Source: Ditylenchus dipsaci
Lineage: Eukaryota > Nematoda > Chromadorea > Rhabditida > Anguinidae
DNA length: 64,000 nucleotides
Assembly: GCA_004194705.1 (NCBI GenBank)
Contig: SADC01000886.1
Location: 496,001 to 560,000, forward strand
Direction of reading: 5' to 3'
Shown: positions 14,301-24,854 of the stretch, piece after piece
How the letters are laid out: every line of letters begins with the position of its first letter
How positions within the stretch are numbered: position 1 is the stretch's first letter
Position numbers and translations under genes: made by a program
The notes under the pieces: generated by a model
The model's input: only the letters and a program-made list of their open reading frames with translations
Database searches by the model: none
Told to the model about the DNA's origin: nothing

Positions 14301-16796
14301 ACATTATGATGGTAAGATATTTTCATGATGCTTGAAATTCAATCAAACATTTGATCACTGAAAGTGATGAAAACGCTTGTTAACTTCCTAAAATGACCTC
14401 ACAAGTGTTTGGAGCTGAATTGTGACTTATCCAAAATAATTGAGCTGAGTTCAATATGCCATATAAAAGAGGAGATGCAGGGCTACAATATAGTATCAGA
14501 AGAAGAAATACATGACCGTAACATTGATGAAATATAAGGCTTTGAAAATCCGTCGGGAATTTTTCGGTAACCAGTTAATGTCAGCACTCACTACCCTTTT
14601 CATTCACCCCACTTTTTGGAAACTAAAAAATCTTTACTCATTAAATATGTTTTTTGCAGCGAGGAGAAAATACCCCTACAAATCTGGAACCGGAAATCGA
14701 ATCGCTACCGTTTTGTTCTATGTAAGTCATGAATGTTCAATTATAGAAGGAGGAGAAAAATGCCTTCAAGAAACTTGGCACTGGCAATCGCATTGCTACT
14801 GTTCTATTCTATGTGGGACATTTTTTGATTGCTTAATAATATTTATCTATGAAATTTATATTTTTTAGTTAAAAAAAACTAAACATGTTCATTATTAAGT
14901 CTGTCCGTGAAAAACTTTTTTTCAGAGTTCAGAAACTCTAGAAAGTGGAAGTTTTCAAGCAATTCGAAATGAATTTTTAAGTGCGATTACTGTTTACGTT
15001 GCTATTTATGTCGATGAAAACACTCCTAAAATGATGTATTTACCTCCTCAAATTCATAAGACTCATTGTTCTTGAGAGAACCTTAACATTTCGGACCCTA
15101 CCGGAGTATACCACCCCCCCTCCCAAATGGAATTTTTTAAAAGTGTTTCCAAACACCCTATATCGACTTAAAATCGCCTCAGAAGTTCAAAAAAGACATT
15201 ATTTTACAGTTTTGGTCGATAAAAAAATTGAGTTTCGGGCATTTTTAAATCTCGACCATATGACTGTTTTACCCTGTTTTTCAACATGGGACTCGGCAAA
15301 AGTACATCTAAATACCTTTTTGATCAAGAGTCTTGCTCGGAATCATGTCTAAGGTAAGTGAGTGCGCGCATCTCTAACTCTCAAGCCCCCTGCGCCTTCT
15401 TTGAGGGCGCAGGGGCTTGGAGTTGAGATGCGCACACCCACATACCTTAGACACAAATCACTCAAAAGCGACTCTGGATGCATGAAAAAGCATGCATACC
15501 AGAGATTATTTATGCGGTAGGCCCCAGTATTCAAAACTATGTTCAACATCTTCCTTTTTGGAACAAATTGGTCTCTTTTTGGTCCCTTCCCACCCCAAAA
15601 CAGCCTCAAGTCCCTTTAAAAATAGCAAAAAAAAGTAATTTTGGGTGGTCCCAAAACTCGATTTTTATTGACCAGAACTTAAAAATAATGTTTTTTTTTG
15701 AATTTCTGAGGCGATTTTGAGTCGATATGGGGTGTTTGGAAACACTTTAAAAGAAATTCCATTTGGGGAGAGACAAAAATAAATTAAATGTTATATGGTC
15801 GGAAATTAGAAATAGAGCTATTAGGTAGTGTCATAAGTTCGAATAAATTTGTGCGGAGCTTTCGAGCCAACTTCTATAAACAAAATGTTCGCAATAAAAA
15901 TATTCTGGATAATAGCTTTTGTAGCCCTAATATTCTAGTTCAAGTGGCATATAGAACTTAAAAGGTTCAGTTTAAGACAGTCATCATTTGGCTCTAAACT
16001 CCTGTGAGGCAGGGCTATAAACTTAAAATTTTAAAAATAAGTTCAATTACAGTCAACTCTCGATTCAACGTCACCCTAAGGTCATTTAGGTTTGAAAAAG
16101 TGGCCTACATGGCGCAGTGCGTAAGCGTTTGCGTTTTCTTGGCCCAAAGTGGTGTTGCAGGTTCGATCCCACGTGGTGGCATGCTATTTATATTGGCTTG
16201 TTTGACCAGTTCTTGGGGTAATTTGGGTCGCTGATTCCGAACCTAGCGTCAAAAAAGTCTTATCACCCCTAGAACAGGCCAAAGAATCCGAAAAATAGCG
16301 TGCCACCGCGTGGGATCGAACCTGCCAAAAAACGCAAACGCTTACGTGGGATCGAACCTGCAACATTATTTCGGGCCAAAAAACGCAAACGCTTACGCAC
16401 TGCGCCATGGAGGCCACTTTTTCAAAGCGTAATGGCTTCCCCTCACCTTTAAGTCTAATTAATTCTTCTTATAAAAAACTTCATTAAGCCAATAATATTT
16501 AATTCTAGATGTCGCAACCAGACAAAGGTGGTGCCACAGTGTACACAGAGCTAGGTACTGGAGTGTTCCCTACCCTAGGAGATGCCCTCTTCTGGTATAA
16601 CTTGAGGCGCAGTGGCGAGGGCGACTTAAGAACGAGACATGCTGCGTGTCCTGTGCTTACAGGCATTAAGTGGGTGTCCAACAAATGGATCCACGAAAGA
16701 GGTCAGGAATTTCGACGTCCTTGTGGTTTGACACCAGATGCTACTGAGAGATATGTGGGCGACTTGAGCAATGTCAGGTCACCACAACCTACCTAA
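5303..16796 (+). CDS. Collagen prolyl 4-hydroxylase alpha subunit (spliced gene)
   Basis: Endoplasmic-reticulum Fe(II)/2-oxoglutarate dioxygenase that hydroxylates prolines in collagen; the family works with protein disulphide isomerase as beta subunit. Exons read: 5303-5502 (signal peptide LLLLSIVFW, then the N-terminal domain), 6780-6968, 7035-7236, 7282-7454 (peptide-binding region, LHWMQEALDR), 10448-10767 (linker, KLAPLKAEIVRYEPL), 10815-10884 (RATVQN), 11423-11522 (AWLKGHD), 13426-13444, then one of two iron-site exons, one of two following exons, and 16509-16796 to a TAA. Catalytic residues seen: HxD in the iron-site exon, the distal His in RTRHAACPV, and the Lys of GIKWVSNKW. All joins keep phase at GT-AG sites. 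Exons 2, 3 and 6 each lack one G near 6819, 7131 and 10856, putting half the exon out of frame; the protein sense is otherwise excellent. Either these are consensus errors or the gene is freshly broken. Introns 4 and 7 are 2-3 kb and full of repeats. Confidence 0.92.
5772..6418. mobile_element. CAGGG-ended inverted-repeat element with GATATGATA words
   Basis: Lies in intron 1 of the hydroxylase gene. Left end CAGGGTTTTCGTGATATG; the right end reversed reads CAGGGTTTTCGTATGATA. Flanking octamers TTTATCCT (5764-5771) and ATTATCAT (6419-6426) match at six of eight positions, compatible with a decayed hAT TSD. Both arms are built of repeated GATATGATA-type words. The rest of intron 1 (5503-5771 and 6419-6779) holds no gene. 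Confidence 0.5.
7455..10447. other. Hydroxylase intron 4, no gene seen
   Basis: A 3-kb intron between two well-supported splice sites (GTGAGT donor at 7455, TTTAG acceptor ending at 10447). Contents are AT-rich, with a G run at 7681-7690, a further GGGGGGGG patch at 10236, and at 9580-9760 a degraded copy of a repeat also seen near 13130, 37740-38080 and 55970 (word CTAGTCGAGCCCAACG). No coding feature is supported. Confidence 0.6.
11993..12238. repeat. GCGC-hairpin repeat family, copy 1
   Basis: Starts near GCCTACCGCATAAATAAACT, passes ATGCATCCAAAGTCACTTTC and GTCTAAGGTATGTGGG, and centres on a strong hairpin CTGCGCCCCCTTCGGGGGCG followed by an inverted arm ending in TTACCTTAGACATGATTCC. 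Other copies: 15341-15535, 38505-38660, 38828-39000, 56252-56470 and 56648-56770. The two arms are related but not identical (GGTATGTGGGTGTGCGCATC against GGTAAGTGAGTGCGCGCATC), so this is an imperfect foldback of roughly 240 bp. The hairpin tip varies between copies. An element with 8-bp TSD (12239-12646) has jumped into this copy. Confidence 0.65.
12239..12646. mobile_element. Near-perfect palindromic hAT-type MITE
   Basis: 408 bp consisting of two 201-base arms around a 6-base centre (AGGCCG, 12440-12445). I compared the arms base by base and found one mismatch (C against A near the terminus). The ends are CAGGGCTGC, typical of hAT elements, and it is flanked by a perfect 8-bp TSD ATATAGAG (12231-12238 and 12647-12654). 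It sits inside intron 7 of the hydroxylase gene, nested in the GCGC-hairpin repeat. Confidence 0.9.
13707..13798 (+). CDS. Prolyl 4-hydroxylase tandem alternative iron-site exons 9a and 9b
   Basis: Two 35-nt exons with the same phase. 9a (13707-13741) completes GGHYDPHFDFAR, the usual iron-site sequence; 9b (13764-13798) completes GGHYESHYDFSL. Both keep the iron-binding His-x-Asp. Each has its own acceptor (ATATAG and TTTTAG) and a GTAAGC donor. Only 22 bases separate them, too short for a normal intron, and including both (70 nt) would break the frame, so they look mutually exclusive. 9a matches the family consensus; 9b is the divergent version. The preceding 19-nt exon (13426-13444) encodes IANYGI. 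Confidence 0.85.
13815..14578. repeat. Long inverted repeat in the intron between exons 9b and 10a
   Basis: Left arm from AACTGGTGTCC through CAAAGCCTTATATTTCATCA; the right arm is its inverse, ending GGTAACCAGTT. Arms are about 350 bases, with several substitutions, around a centre near 14180. In the RNA this would fold into a long hairpin that draws exon clusters 9 and 10 together. The TSD is not clear (flanks TTTAT and AATG). Confidence 0.75.
14660..14812 (+). CDS. Prolyl 4-hydroxylase tandem alternative exons 10a and 10b
   Basis: 10a (14660-14721, 62 nt) encodes RRKYPYKSGTGNRIATVLFY and 10b (14747-14812, 66 nt) encodes KEEKNAFKKLGTGNRIATVL then FY. 10b matches the family and is in phase with exons 9a, 9b and 11. 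10a has an excellent acceptor (TTTTTGCAG) and donor (GTAAGT) but is one base short of staying in frame; the copy at 29662-29723 is identical, so if this is an error it is shared. The spacer between the two is only 25 bases, again forbidding joint inclusion. Confidence 0.8.
15110..15775. repeat. Inverted repeat carrying a GCGC-hairpin copy
   Basis: Left arm (CCTCCCAAATGGAATTTTTT then GTTTCCAAACACCC and AAAATCGCCTCAGAA) is inverted at 15680-15775. Between the arms lies a copy of the GCGC-hairpin family (15341-15535) and a stretch (15230-15300) shared with 56930-56990. Intronic, no coding content. Confidence 0.6.
16093..16170 (+). other. tRNA-like sequence, probably SINE-derived
   Basis: Has an A-box-like TGGCGCAGTGCGTAAGCG and a B box GGTTCGATCCC at tRNA spacing. 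An inverted copy lies at about 16345-16415 (same words on the minus strand), with a third partial B box near 16316. The stems do not close well enough to call a functional tRNA. Just upstream (16051) is a Tigger-like end, CAGTCAACTCTCGATTCAAC. Confidence 0.45.
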
Positions 16797-19700
16797 AAAA
16801 CGATAGAAGAATAAGAAGCATGAAGTTTATAGAAAAAATAATGCTTTCTTCGGAGTTTTTTGCAAAAACTGCCTTTATATTTATTTCTTGAACTATTTTT
16901 GTTTGTATAAAGAAAAGCGTCACTGGATGCTTTTTGTTTTTGAAAACATTTTGACCTTTTTTACTGAAACAAAAACACACAGTTTATCTCTTATAAATAG
17001 TTTGCTCAAAAAAGACAATAACTGTTGTTTTCGATTTACACACACAAAATTTAAAAATTAGATTAGCACTAGAGTAGTTCACGGTCGGTTAACCGACCCG
17101 GTCGGTTAACCGACCGACCGGGTATTTGGCCAAAAAAAACCGACCGAAAAACCGGGTACAAAAAAACGGGAAAACCGAAAACCGGGTACAGCAAAATTTC
17201 GGTTAATTTACGACAAAAAAAACCGAAAACCGGGTACAAGCCGGTTAACCGACCGAAAAAAAACTGAAAAACCGTAACCGAAACCGGGTAGCCGAAATCC
17301 CGGTTAACCGAAAACCGGGTAAGGCCCGATTAACCGACCGTGAACTACTCTAATTAGCACCATAAATATCAGAATTGCACTCTTTCTTTTGAAAAATCCT
17401 CTTAAATTAAAACATCATAAACAATGAACAAATAAATTATAAAACGCGAGTTGATATTAACGAAAATTTTCGAAATTTTTATTATTTCGATAGAACTTTT
17501 ATATTCAAGCTGTTAATCCAGACTCATTTATGGAATGCAAAAACTCATCAGGGTATTTTATATATCCTTCAGGCTTCTCACTATCAACTTTGTCATTACT
17601 CAAATACGTTTTCGTATTATGCCAATTCTTTTCTCTGAGCGCCTTTACTGGCATCTGCAAGTGACAGCTGGACCTTTCTGGATATTGCGGATGTTGATGA
17701 TGTTGCTGATGTTAGTGTTGATGGCTGTTTTCATAGAAATCGGTAGACTCTCAGGACTGTGGTGTTTGGAATTTAGCTGCGACTTGGTTGGCAGTGTGAC
17801 TTATTCTTGCTGTAGGTTTCACCAAGCCACTATGTTTTTCCAGGTCAAGACTGAGAAAAAAAAAAGTCAAGGTTGAACACATAGTCAATAAGCAAGTTTC
17901 CATTGATTGTTTTAAAGCTACGCAAACTTTTTTGCGTAGACGCTTTTTTCAGTCAGCAGCACACAGACGCTTTTGTTGCACCACTGAGTTGCCTAACATT
18001 AATGATTGAGGCGTAACCATTCATCTGTTGCAGCTCACCATTTACATCCCAGATAAATAATGCTGATTCTACTTTTTTTGATTAACGGCCTATCAAGTTC
18101 TAATTTTAAAAATCATTAGTTAAAAAGAGCACGCGAACTTCTGTACGCATAACGCTGGCTTCAGAACAAGAGTCCAAGAGGCATGGACGGCTGTCACTTC
18201 CTACATACAGCAGACGTCTCACTTACTCGTTATCTATCTCTAGAAATAGATGAAATTAATCAAATCGGAGAGACCAAATCCTCACCACCCACTCATAGTA
18301 TATAATAACTATGAATTCTTGTGTTTTGGTCCTGTTATCATGCGAAAGCCGCGTATATCTCGATTTATTAGAAAAAAATAGTTCTTTGCCGAAATTTCGA
18401 AAATATAAATCGGCCGCTTTTGAATAGGCACATGAATAAAAGTATTTTGCTGATATGACCATTAGGCAACTCCCTGAAAAGCTACTGTATTATAACCTCT
18501 TCTTCTCACCACTCCCACCCCCCCCCCCCCCAACACACTGAAAAATAGGACTCACTATCGTATCGTAAGCATTCTTTCCAAAATCGACTTTCCTAATTCC
18601 TGGAGTTTGCGGTTATCCTCAACGCTTAAAAAATTTATACTCTGAAGATTCTAATCATCTCAAATAGGTTGTTCCTTTTTGGTTCCTCACCCTCCTAACA
18701 TAGCCCTAATTTCTCAAAAAAGGCTTTTCTCCTCTTTTTATAGCAAAATTATTCTTTGAAAATAATTTTAGACATCTTTGAATAATTCGATTTTCGGATG
18801 AGAGCAGATGTTCGGACGACACTCGGTCAATTATTCGAAAGCGGGTAGGATATATTGTCAAACGTTTTATAGTTACTCGGAAATAAATCGTAATTCATAT
18901 CAAGGTAGAAGGTAGAGTATTTTATTATGCAATTTTAAAAAATGATATCATGACAACAAAATGTCTATTATCTCTCACAAAGTTCATTTCGTTCACTGTT
19001 AACAAGCTTGAAATAAAAAAAAAGTAGTTTTCTGAATTGCAAACAAAAGGTCTTTGACAATCATCTCGAAAAAACAAGCACTTAATACTTGCCAACAAAA
19101 AACACAGAAAAATGCAAATGATCCAAATTTTTATTTCTCAGGCCAGTTAGGTGGATATCCACTGCCCAGGTAGTACCTACCCTAGGTTTTGGGATTTGGG
19201 TGGGTGAAAATGAAGCTTTGGTCCTGTCAAACAGGATTCGCCACGTAATTTTGCGTATAAGAGGATGGTTTGTTTTTGAATTTTAAAAATTTTCATTTTT
19301 TCAGGCCAGCCAGGATTGATATCCACCTGACCATAAGGTAACCAACCCAGGTTTCAGGGTTTAGTTGAGTAAAATCGAAATTTTGGTCTTATCAAACCTG
19401 GTTCATCACACGATTTTGAATAAAAAATGCTTCGTTTTGATTCTTAGCGTGACATTCGGAAACGATATCCTAAAGAGAGACTACAGACAGAAGTCCCGAA
19501 TATTAGCTAATTTCCAAACAAATTTTTTCAAAAAAGAAAAATTTCCAATTTATTTTTTTTGAGCACAGAAAAATTAAAAAAAAATATTATCGAAAACCGC
19601 AAATATCCAAAAAAATTGTCCCAAAACGGTGAAAGATCAATTTTTTTCACTCAAAACGGCTAATGACGAAAACGGAAAATGACGAAAACGGAAATTTTTG

Positions 19701-20140
19701 TAACTGGCGTTTTTTGAAAAGGATAATACCAAAAACAAATACAGCCCTACTTTACTTCTATAATTAGTTTTTTTGGAAAGACTAGTGAATTTGTGACAAT
19801 CTTTTAAAAGAAAATGTCGTTTTTCAGTTCTGTATGCCCTCACTGCAAACCTCCCTTAAATCCGCAAACTCATTCCCCACCCTTGCTGCCCCCGATAAAA
19901 AAGCGGAATCCGCACTCCATATTCTCCTCACCGAACAGAAACAAATAAAATTTAGAAAAAGAGAAAATAGCCTGAAAACGGCCGGAAAAAGCACATAAAA
20001 TTTGCCTAAGGGAGGCCAAAAATTAAAGAAAAACACAATATAAAAAAGCCTATTTTCGGCACATACCGGTCAAGACGCCCCGTAGGGCCATAATCACAAA
20101 ATAGCCATCTTAGGGCTGTTCGCCCACATCTTAGCTAAGA
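16797..20140. other. Gene-poor stretch downstream of the hydroxylase
   Basis: Apart from the MITE at 17070-17352, this holds AT-rich sequence without a supportable gene. Repeats noted: AGGTGGATATCCACTG at 19150 (also near 19320, 22997, 45236 and 48270), and ACGAAAACGGAAAATGACG words at 19660-19700. The ORF at 17535-17876 is hydrophobic but has no recognisable domain. Confidence 0.5.
17070..17352. mobile_element. hAT-type MITE with ACCGACCGGGT words
   Basis: Inverted ends TAGAGTAGTTCACGGTCGG, flanked by a perfect 8-bp TSD ATTAGCAC (17062-17069 and 17353-17360). The interior is a run of words such as GGTTAACCGACC, CCGAAAACCGGGTA and ACCGACCGGGT. Confidence 0.88.
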
Positions 20141-20146
20141 TGCGAC

Positions 20147-21720
20147 ATGGCACAGCTGAGAGCAAGTGCTGGTAGGCTAACTATGGACTTTGCCAAAACC
20201 AAGTGGACTTCATTGCGGGGACAGCGCATTACATCAACTCTAATTGGTATTTGTAATAGATTTAGTACGCAAAACTGTCTAAATATATTTGCGCTTTTAG
20301 GCAGAAAATCAACTTCGTGCTTGCTTTTGCACCACTGCTGTCAGGACTAAAGAAAACATCCATAAATGTCAAGGCCATGATCGCATCCAAAATTAACGAG
20401 CTCGGAATCAGCAACACTGACATGAGCAAGATGTTCGTGACAACTGATGAAGGATCAAATGTTTGCCAGCTCGGAGGAAGCAAGCACCAACCATGCATGT
20501 GTCATGTGGGATCAACAATGGCTAATCGAACCACTTGTCCTTACAAAAACAATGCCTTGTCCGAAGAAGTCAAGAATGCTTGCAAAGAGGTTAAATCGGC
20601 TTTCAAATGCGTAGAAAAACTTATTGGCAAACTAAGGTTTATTGTCATTATGTGTGTTGCACTGAACGCATTCTTCATATTTAGACTAGTAGATCAAATC
20701 AAAAACGATGCGGGGTCAGCACTGCGTCCTCCTGTAGAAACACGATGGATTTTCTATCGCGTGATGATCCAGTCATCGATTAAGAATAAGGAAATGTTGA
20801 AAGCAGCAACCGAAAACTTTGGTCAACAAATCGCGTCAGCTGCTACCCTTTTGAAATTCGTCGATTTGAACTTGTTCGAAGAATATCTGTGCGTAATTGA
20901 ACCAATAGCAGACATGGTCATGGAATTGCAAGTGAGATTCACAATAACACTCTTTATACTAGCTCTCACTCAAATTAATTGCAGGGTGAATGCCAACTCA
21001 CTGCCAACTAAATACTTGAACATCTGGCTTGCGTGTGGGTTTACCTCAATAAGAAAATGCAAACATCAGACGGGAATTTTCTTTACGATGTCGCGCTCGC
21101 TACAGCCACGATGCAATGCTTCTCAAAGAAAGTGGGTGATTTTAATAGCACAACTTGGCTTTCGTCATCAAGTGGAGTCATCAATAAGCAAAGGATTGTG
21201 TGTGCCGCCTTTCTAAACACTTTTGTACACTCGGAGCTCAAAACAATTTGCAGTGATATACCTGCACTCAATTATAATGAGGTGAATATTAATTTTGCGT
21301 GTTTCAAAAATTGTAATGTGAGTCGAGTTTAAGATGAAACAATGCCTTTGCGATCAAGTGAATATTATGAAAACGGATGAAGCAGCTGAATTGCCTGCAA
21401 AGAAAAAAAAGCATTCTTTGCATGTCAAAAGCCAAGTCTGATCGAGGAAGAGATTTCGACATATTCCATGTTAGCGATGCAAGATGAAGATCCTTTGATT
21501 TCTTGGAGCAACAACGAAACGGTGAATCAGTCATTTGCCACTAACACACCAGCAATACTTTCAAATTTCAAGTACTTTCCACGCCTTGCGTTGATTTCAA
21601 AATTGATGTTGTCAGTTGCTGCTTCGAGCGCATCAGGAGCATTCAAAGAACTTTGATGTATGCTAGGCAACTTTGCGAGAAATCACTTGGATCCAAAGAA
21701 GACAGCAGCACTGATCCACC
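20147..21720 (+). pseudogene. hAT-like transposase remnant (B)
   Basis: An upstream piece (20147-20245) carries RLTMDFAKTKW, the first acidic strand; a 300-codon frame (20317-21216) continues with VTTDEGSNV (second acidic motif), CMCHVGSTMAN, RPPVETRW and a helical region, then leaves frame near a possible GTGAGA donor at 20932. Motif order matches the copy at 100-1620, and the wording TDEGSN in place of the usual TDNASN marks both as one lineage. The C-terminal dimerisation domain is not seen cleanly; 21304-21660 continues in broken frames. Flanks show no clear terminal repeats. Confidence 0.65.
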
Positions 21721-23590
21721 TTAGAACCAATTGGGTGAAAAAATTGTAGTAAGATTTATTCTGTTAATTTTCTGGTCTCTTTGTCCAATAAAAATCTTTA
21801 CTATTTGATCTATTGTATGTGATATTCGGTTTCAATAGTGTTATAGGAGTTGAAAGGGTTTTGCAAACATTTATGATTAGTGAACATAAATTTTGGTTCT
21901 GAAATAATTATACCGTCATTGTGGTCGAGGTTTTGACGTGATGCATGTCTCCTAGATGCGTGCAAAAGTTACTATAACTCACATGGTAACGTGAATTAAA
22001 CCAAAGAGACCAAGGAAATTTTGAGAATCCGTAATTTAAGTATAGTCATCACACCACATGATTTAGATTTTCGACTCTGTTTTTTTGCTCATGTTTTGAT
22101 TATTTCTCATGGTATAGATGCTTAAGGTTATTGGCTATCGAAAAACGTGGTTACATTAATATGTTAAATCGAAAAAAAATTGAAAAAAGTATGGAAAACA
22201 AGGATAGCGAAAACAGTAGTAGAAGGTCATCATTAACTGTTATTACCGGCTTTCAAACCTTGAATATTGCTAATTGTGTTAGCGATTTAGTCTGTGGAAG
22301 GTCTGAATGTATTAATGATCATTGAAAAATGGGCCACGAGAGCAAAAAAGATAGCGAAAAACAGCAAAACACAGGCGGTTAATGCCGAAACTTGAAAAAA
22401 CGGCAAAAAACGGAAAAATTAATAAAAAACGGCGTAACTTTTTCTCGAGAAATTTTGCTGCTTTTTGCTGTTCTCGAAACTAATTCTGTTTTAAAGAAAT
22501 TTGCCGTTTTCTTGTCGTTTTGCCGCTTTTGCGTTCCATGCACTTGTTTAGAATTGTCCCCCGCCAATTCAAATTTTTTCGCCTAATCATTCAACTTCTG
22601 TAGGAATTTTTTAACATGGTTTCTAACGAAACAAGGCATATAAATATATTTTAGGTATAGTTTTTTTATAGTCTTCAAAAAAACAATGGTTTTTGCGCGC
22701 GGTGGTTTTTTTTTGGGGGGGGGGGGGTTTAGGGTTTCTTTTTTTGTAAATTTTTAGATTGTGTTCAAACAACTTCAAGTAATCTAAAACCATCCCTACC
22801 CATCGCAAACCACCCCAAATACCCTAAACCGCCCCAAACACCCCTAACCAAACTCAAATCTGAAAAATAAAATTTTTTAAAGAATAAAAAATGAAACATT
22901 TTTTTCAATAAATTGTGCGGGGAATCAAGTTTGTTAGGACCTAAATTAAAATTTCACCTGAGCAAACCCCAAAAATGGCAATGGGTACCTCCTGATTAGG
23001 TGGATATCCACCTGGATGATCTAAAAAATCTAAAGTCCTTAAGAAAAAAGTATTAAACCATTTTTTCTAAATTAAAATTGTCTGAGCAATAGAGTTTGTT
23101 GAGTCCGAACTATAACATTCGTGAGGAATGGGGCTTGTAAGTGTGAGAAAAAACATAGCCAAGTGTTTGAATTTTCAGAACCGCCCTAATAGAACCCTTA
23201 ACCCCCGAAGGAAAATTTTTTAATTGTTAAAAAAATATACTCGATGATTCATGTGAAAATGAGTGAATTCAGTTTGCCTCTTTCTTGGTCAAACGGCACA
23301 AAGACAGCTTTGTAACAATTTTAGTTTGTCAATAAGTTGGTCGTAACGTTTTTTGTCTAACACCGTTTGTTTGTTATCCGTTATGTTACTCGGATGAAAT
23401 AAAACTGCGGAAGCGCTGATGTTGTCGATGCTCTTCAAAAAATCAATAACTGCTCGTCAAGGTTCACCCCGAAACGCTCCCGCCGAAATACCCCGCCAAA
23501 ACACCCCTGGCCAAAACGCCACCGGCTGAAAGAGCCCCATATATATATTATTTGCCAGAACGCACTTTATGAAACAGTCTTATAGTAAAG
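21721..23590. other. AT-rich repeat stretch, no gene
   Basis: Contains an inverted repeat at about 22388-22545 built of AAACGGCAAAAAACGG words, a G run near 22716 followed by CCAAACACCCC-type words (22798-22850), and the GGTGGATATCCACCTG repeat at 22997. No protein-coding signal is convincing. Confidence 0.5.
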
Positions 23591-23599
23591 TGGTGTGTT

Positions 23600-23992
23600 T
23601 GCCCGCATTTGGGCCCTCGCATTTGGGCATCCCGTATTCGGGCCCCCGCATTTGGGCATCCCGCATTTGGGCCCCGCATTTGGGCATCCCGCGTTTGGGC
23701 CCCCGCATTTGGGCCCCGCGTTTTACATCCTAAATTGAAATTTCTCTAAATTTTCATGTCTTATTTATTTCGCTGCACTTTGCATGCTATTATCAATTAG
23801 GCCAAGGTTAAGAACAAGCACCCCACTCGAGTAAAGAACAAGCACCCCAGTCAAATCAGCTTGGGGACCAAGGCAAATTTTTTTGAAAATTGTTTATATC
23901 ATTATTTTTTTGTGTAAACACGATTTTAAAATGTTTTTTATTGCTTGTGGGGTGCTTGTTCTTTACTCGAGTGGGGTGCTTGTTCGTTACCT
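23600..23992. repeat. GCATTTGGGCCCC array and adjoining inverted repeat
   Basis: 23600-23725 is an array of CCCGCATTTGGGC units with alternating linkers. It is followed by an inverted repeat (23811-23992) with arms AACAAGCACCCCACTCGAGT and its inverse; just inside is CAGCTTGGGGACCAAGGC, a word also found at 39065, 60310, 61050 and 63570-63660 at the inner edge of other elements. Confidence 0.6.
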
Positions 23993-24311
23993 GTGCCATC
24001 AATTATGCTTGTAAGGGATTGAAGAAAATTTTGATATCTAAGCCTTCCGCACTAAGAAACTCTGGTGCCCAAGGCATCCGAAAGGTGAAATTAATGTGTC
24101 CAGGCACTATTACTTTTGATTTTTTAAAAATGTTTATATTTCTAACAGAACTTTATTTTTTTTCAAATCCAAAGCGCAAACTTAGAGCTTTCAGCACTTG
24201 TGCACTGGCAGGGAGGGCTTTTTTCGTTAACCGTAAATAGTGTTCAGACGTTTCCTATGTTGCGTCTTCGACGCAAGTGATGTCTACAAATTTCTTCACT
24301 TTCCCAGTCGG

Positions 24312-24395
24312 GGTTTGGTGGCCTACTGGTTAAGGCATCTCCCTACGGATCCAAAGGGAGTGGGATCAAATATCCCTCCATTCCCCTTTTTCCAA
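24312..24395 (+). other. tRNA-like sequence
   Basis: GGCCTACTGGTTAAGGCA resembles a tRNA A box, followed by an anticodon-like stem CTCCC...GGGAG and a degenerate B box (GGGATCAAATATCCC). Probably a tRNA-derived SINE head rather than an active tRNA. Confidence 0.4.
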
Positions 24396-24854
24396 TTCAC
24401 GAGCTGTTGGCCGTGGCCGCTCGCGACAAAGGATTGGCTAGGCAGTTACACTGAAGACCTGGTATACAAAAGCAAAATGACCATAGACAGAAATCTGAGG
24501 AACTACCACATCCAAGCACAAGTGAATTTTATTTTCTTCGCCAATTTTTGTTTTTAAAATACTGATTTGTGCTTATTATTCACTAGTCTTTCCAAAAAAC
24601 AAATTTCGAAGTAAATTAGCTAGTTCAAAGCTTTTTTCGTTAGGGCTCGTGAGCTACTTATTAAAGGATTCTCCGATAAAATTGAAAATTGCGCCATTCA
24701 TATGTTCATGAAATTCAGATTTGATTTTTCAACATTCAGAGATTTTTAATTCAAACTTGAAGGCAAAAAATAGGTATGTAATTTCCATTTGAGACGGAAG
24801 ACTTACAGGCAGAAATCCGTATTTTGAAGCAAAAGTTTGTTACAGATATTTTAT

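Larger units (their letters stand above)
13404..15222. repeat. Segmental duplication, copy 1 (hydroxylase exons 8 to 10b)
   Basis: Matches 28406-30483 almost base for base. Differences I could see are homopolymer lengths (for example C4 against C5 near 13490, T10 against T9 near 13535, A6 against A7 near 14627), one substitution near the right end (TTACAG against TTAAAG) and a 252-bp MITE present only in the second copy. The right breakpoint falls inside the left arm of an inverted repeat spanning 15110-15770. Confidence 0.93.

Noticed and set aside
14512..14868. 118-codon ORF (and its copy at 29513) taken as a gene
   Set aside because: It reads through the right arm of an inverted repeat, exon 10a, the short spacer and then exon 10b in the wrong frame; the real coding units are the exons.
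16093..16170. Functional tRNA gene
   Set aside because: A and B boxes are present, but the acceptor and anticodon stems do not pair well and a second inverted copy lies next to it, as expected for a SINE.
17535..17876. 113-codon hydrophobic ORF
   Set aside because: No recognisable family, AT-rich composition like its surroundings, and no splice or homology support.
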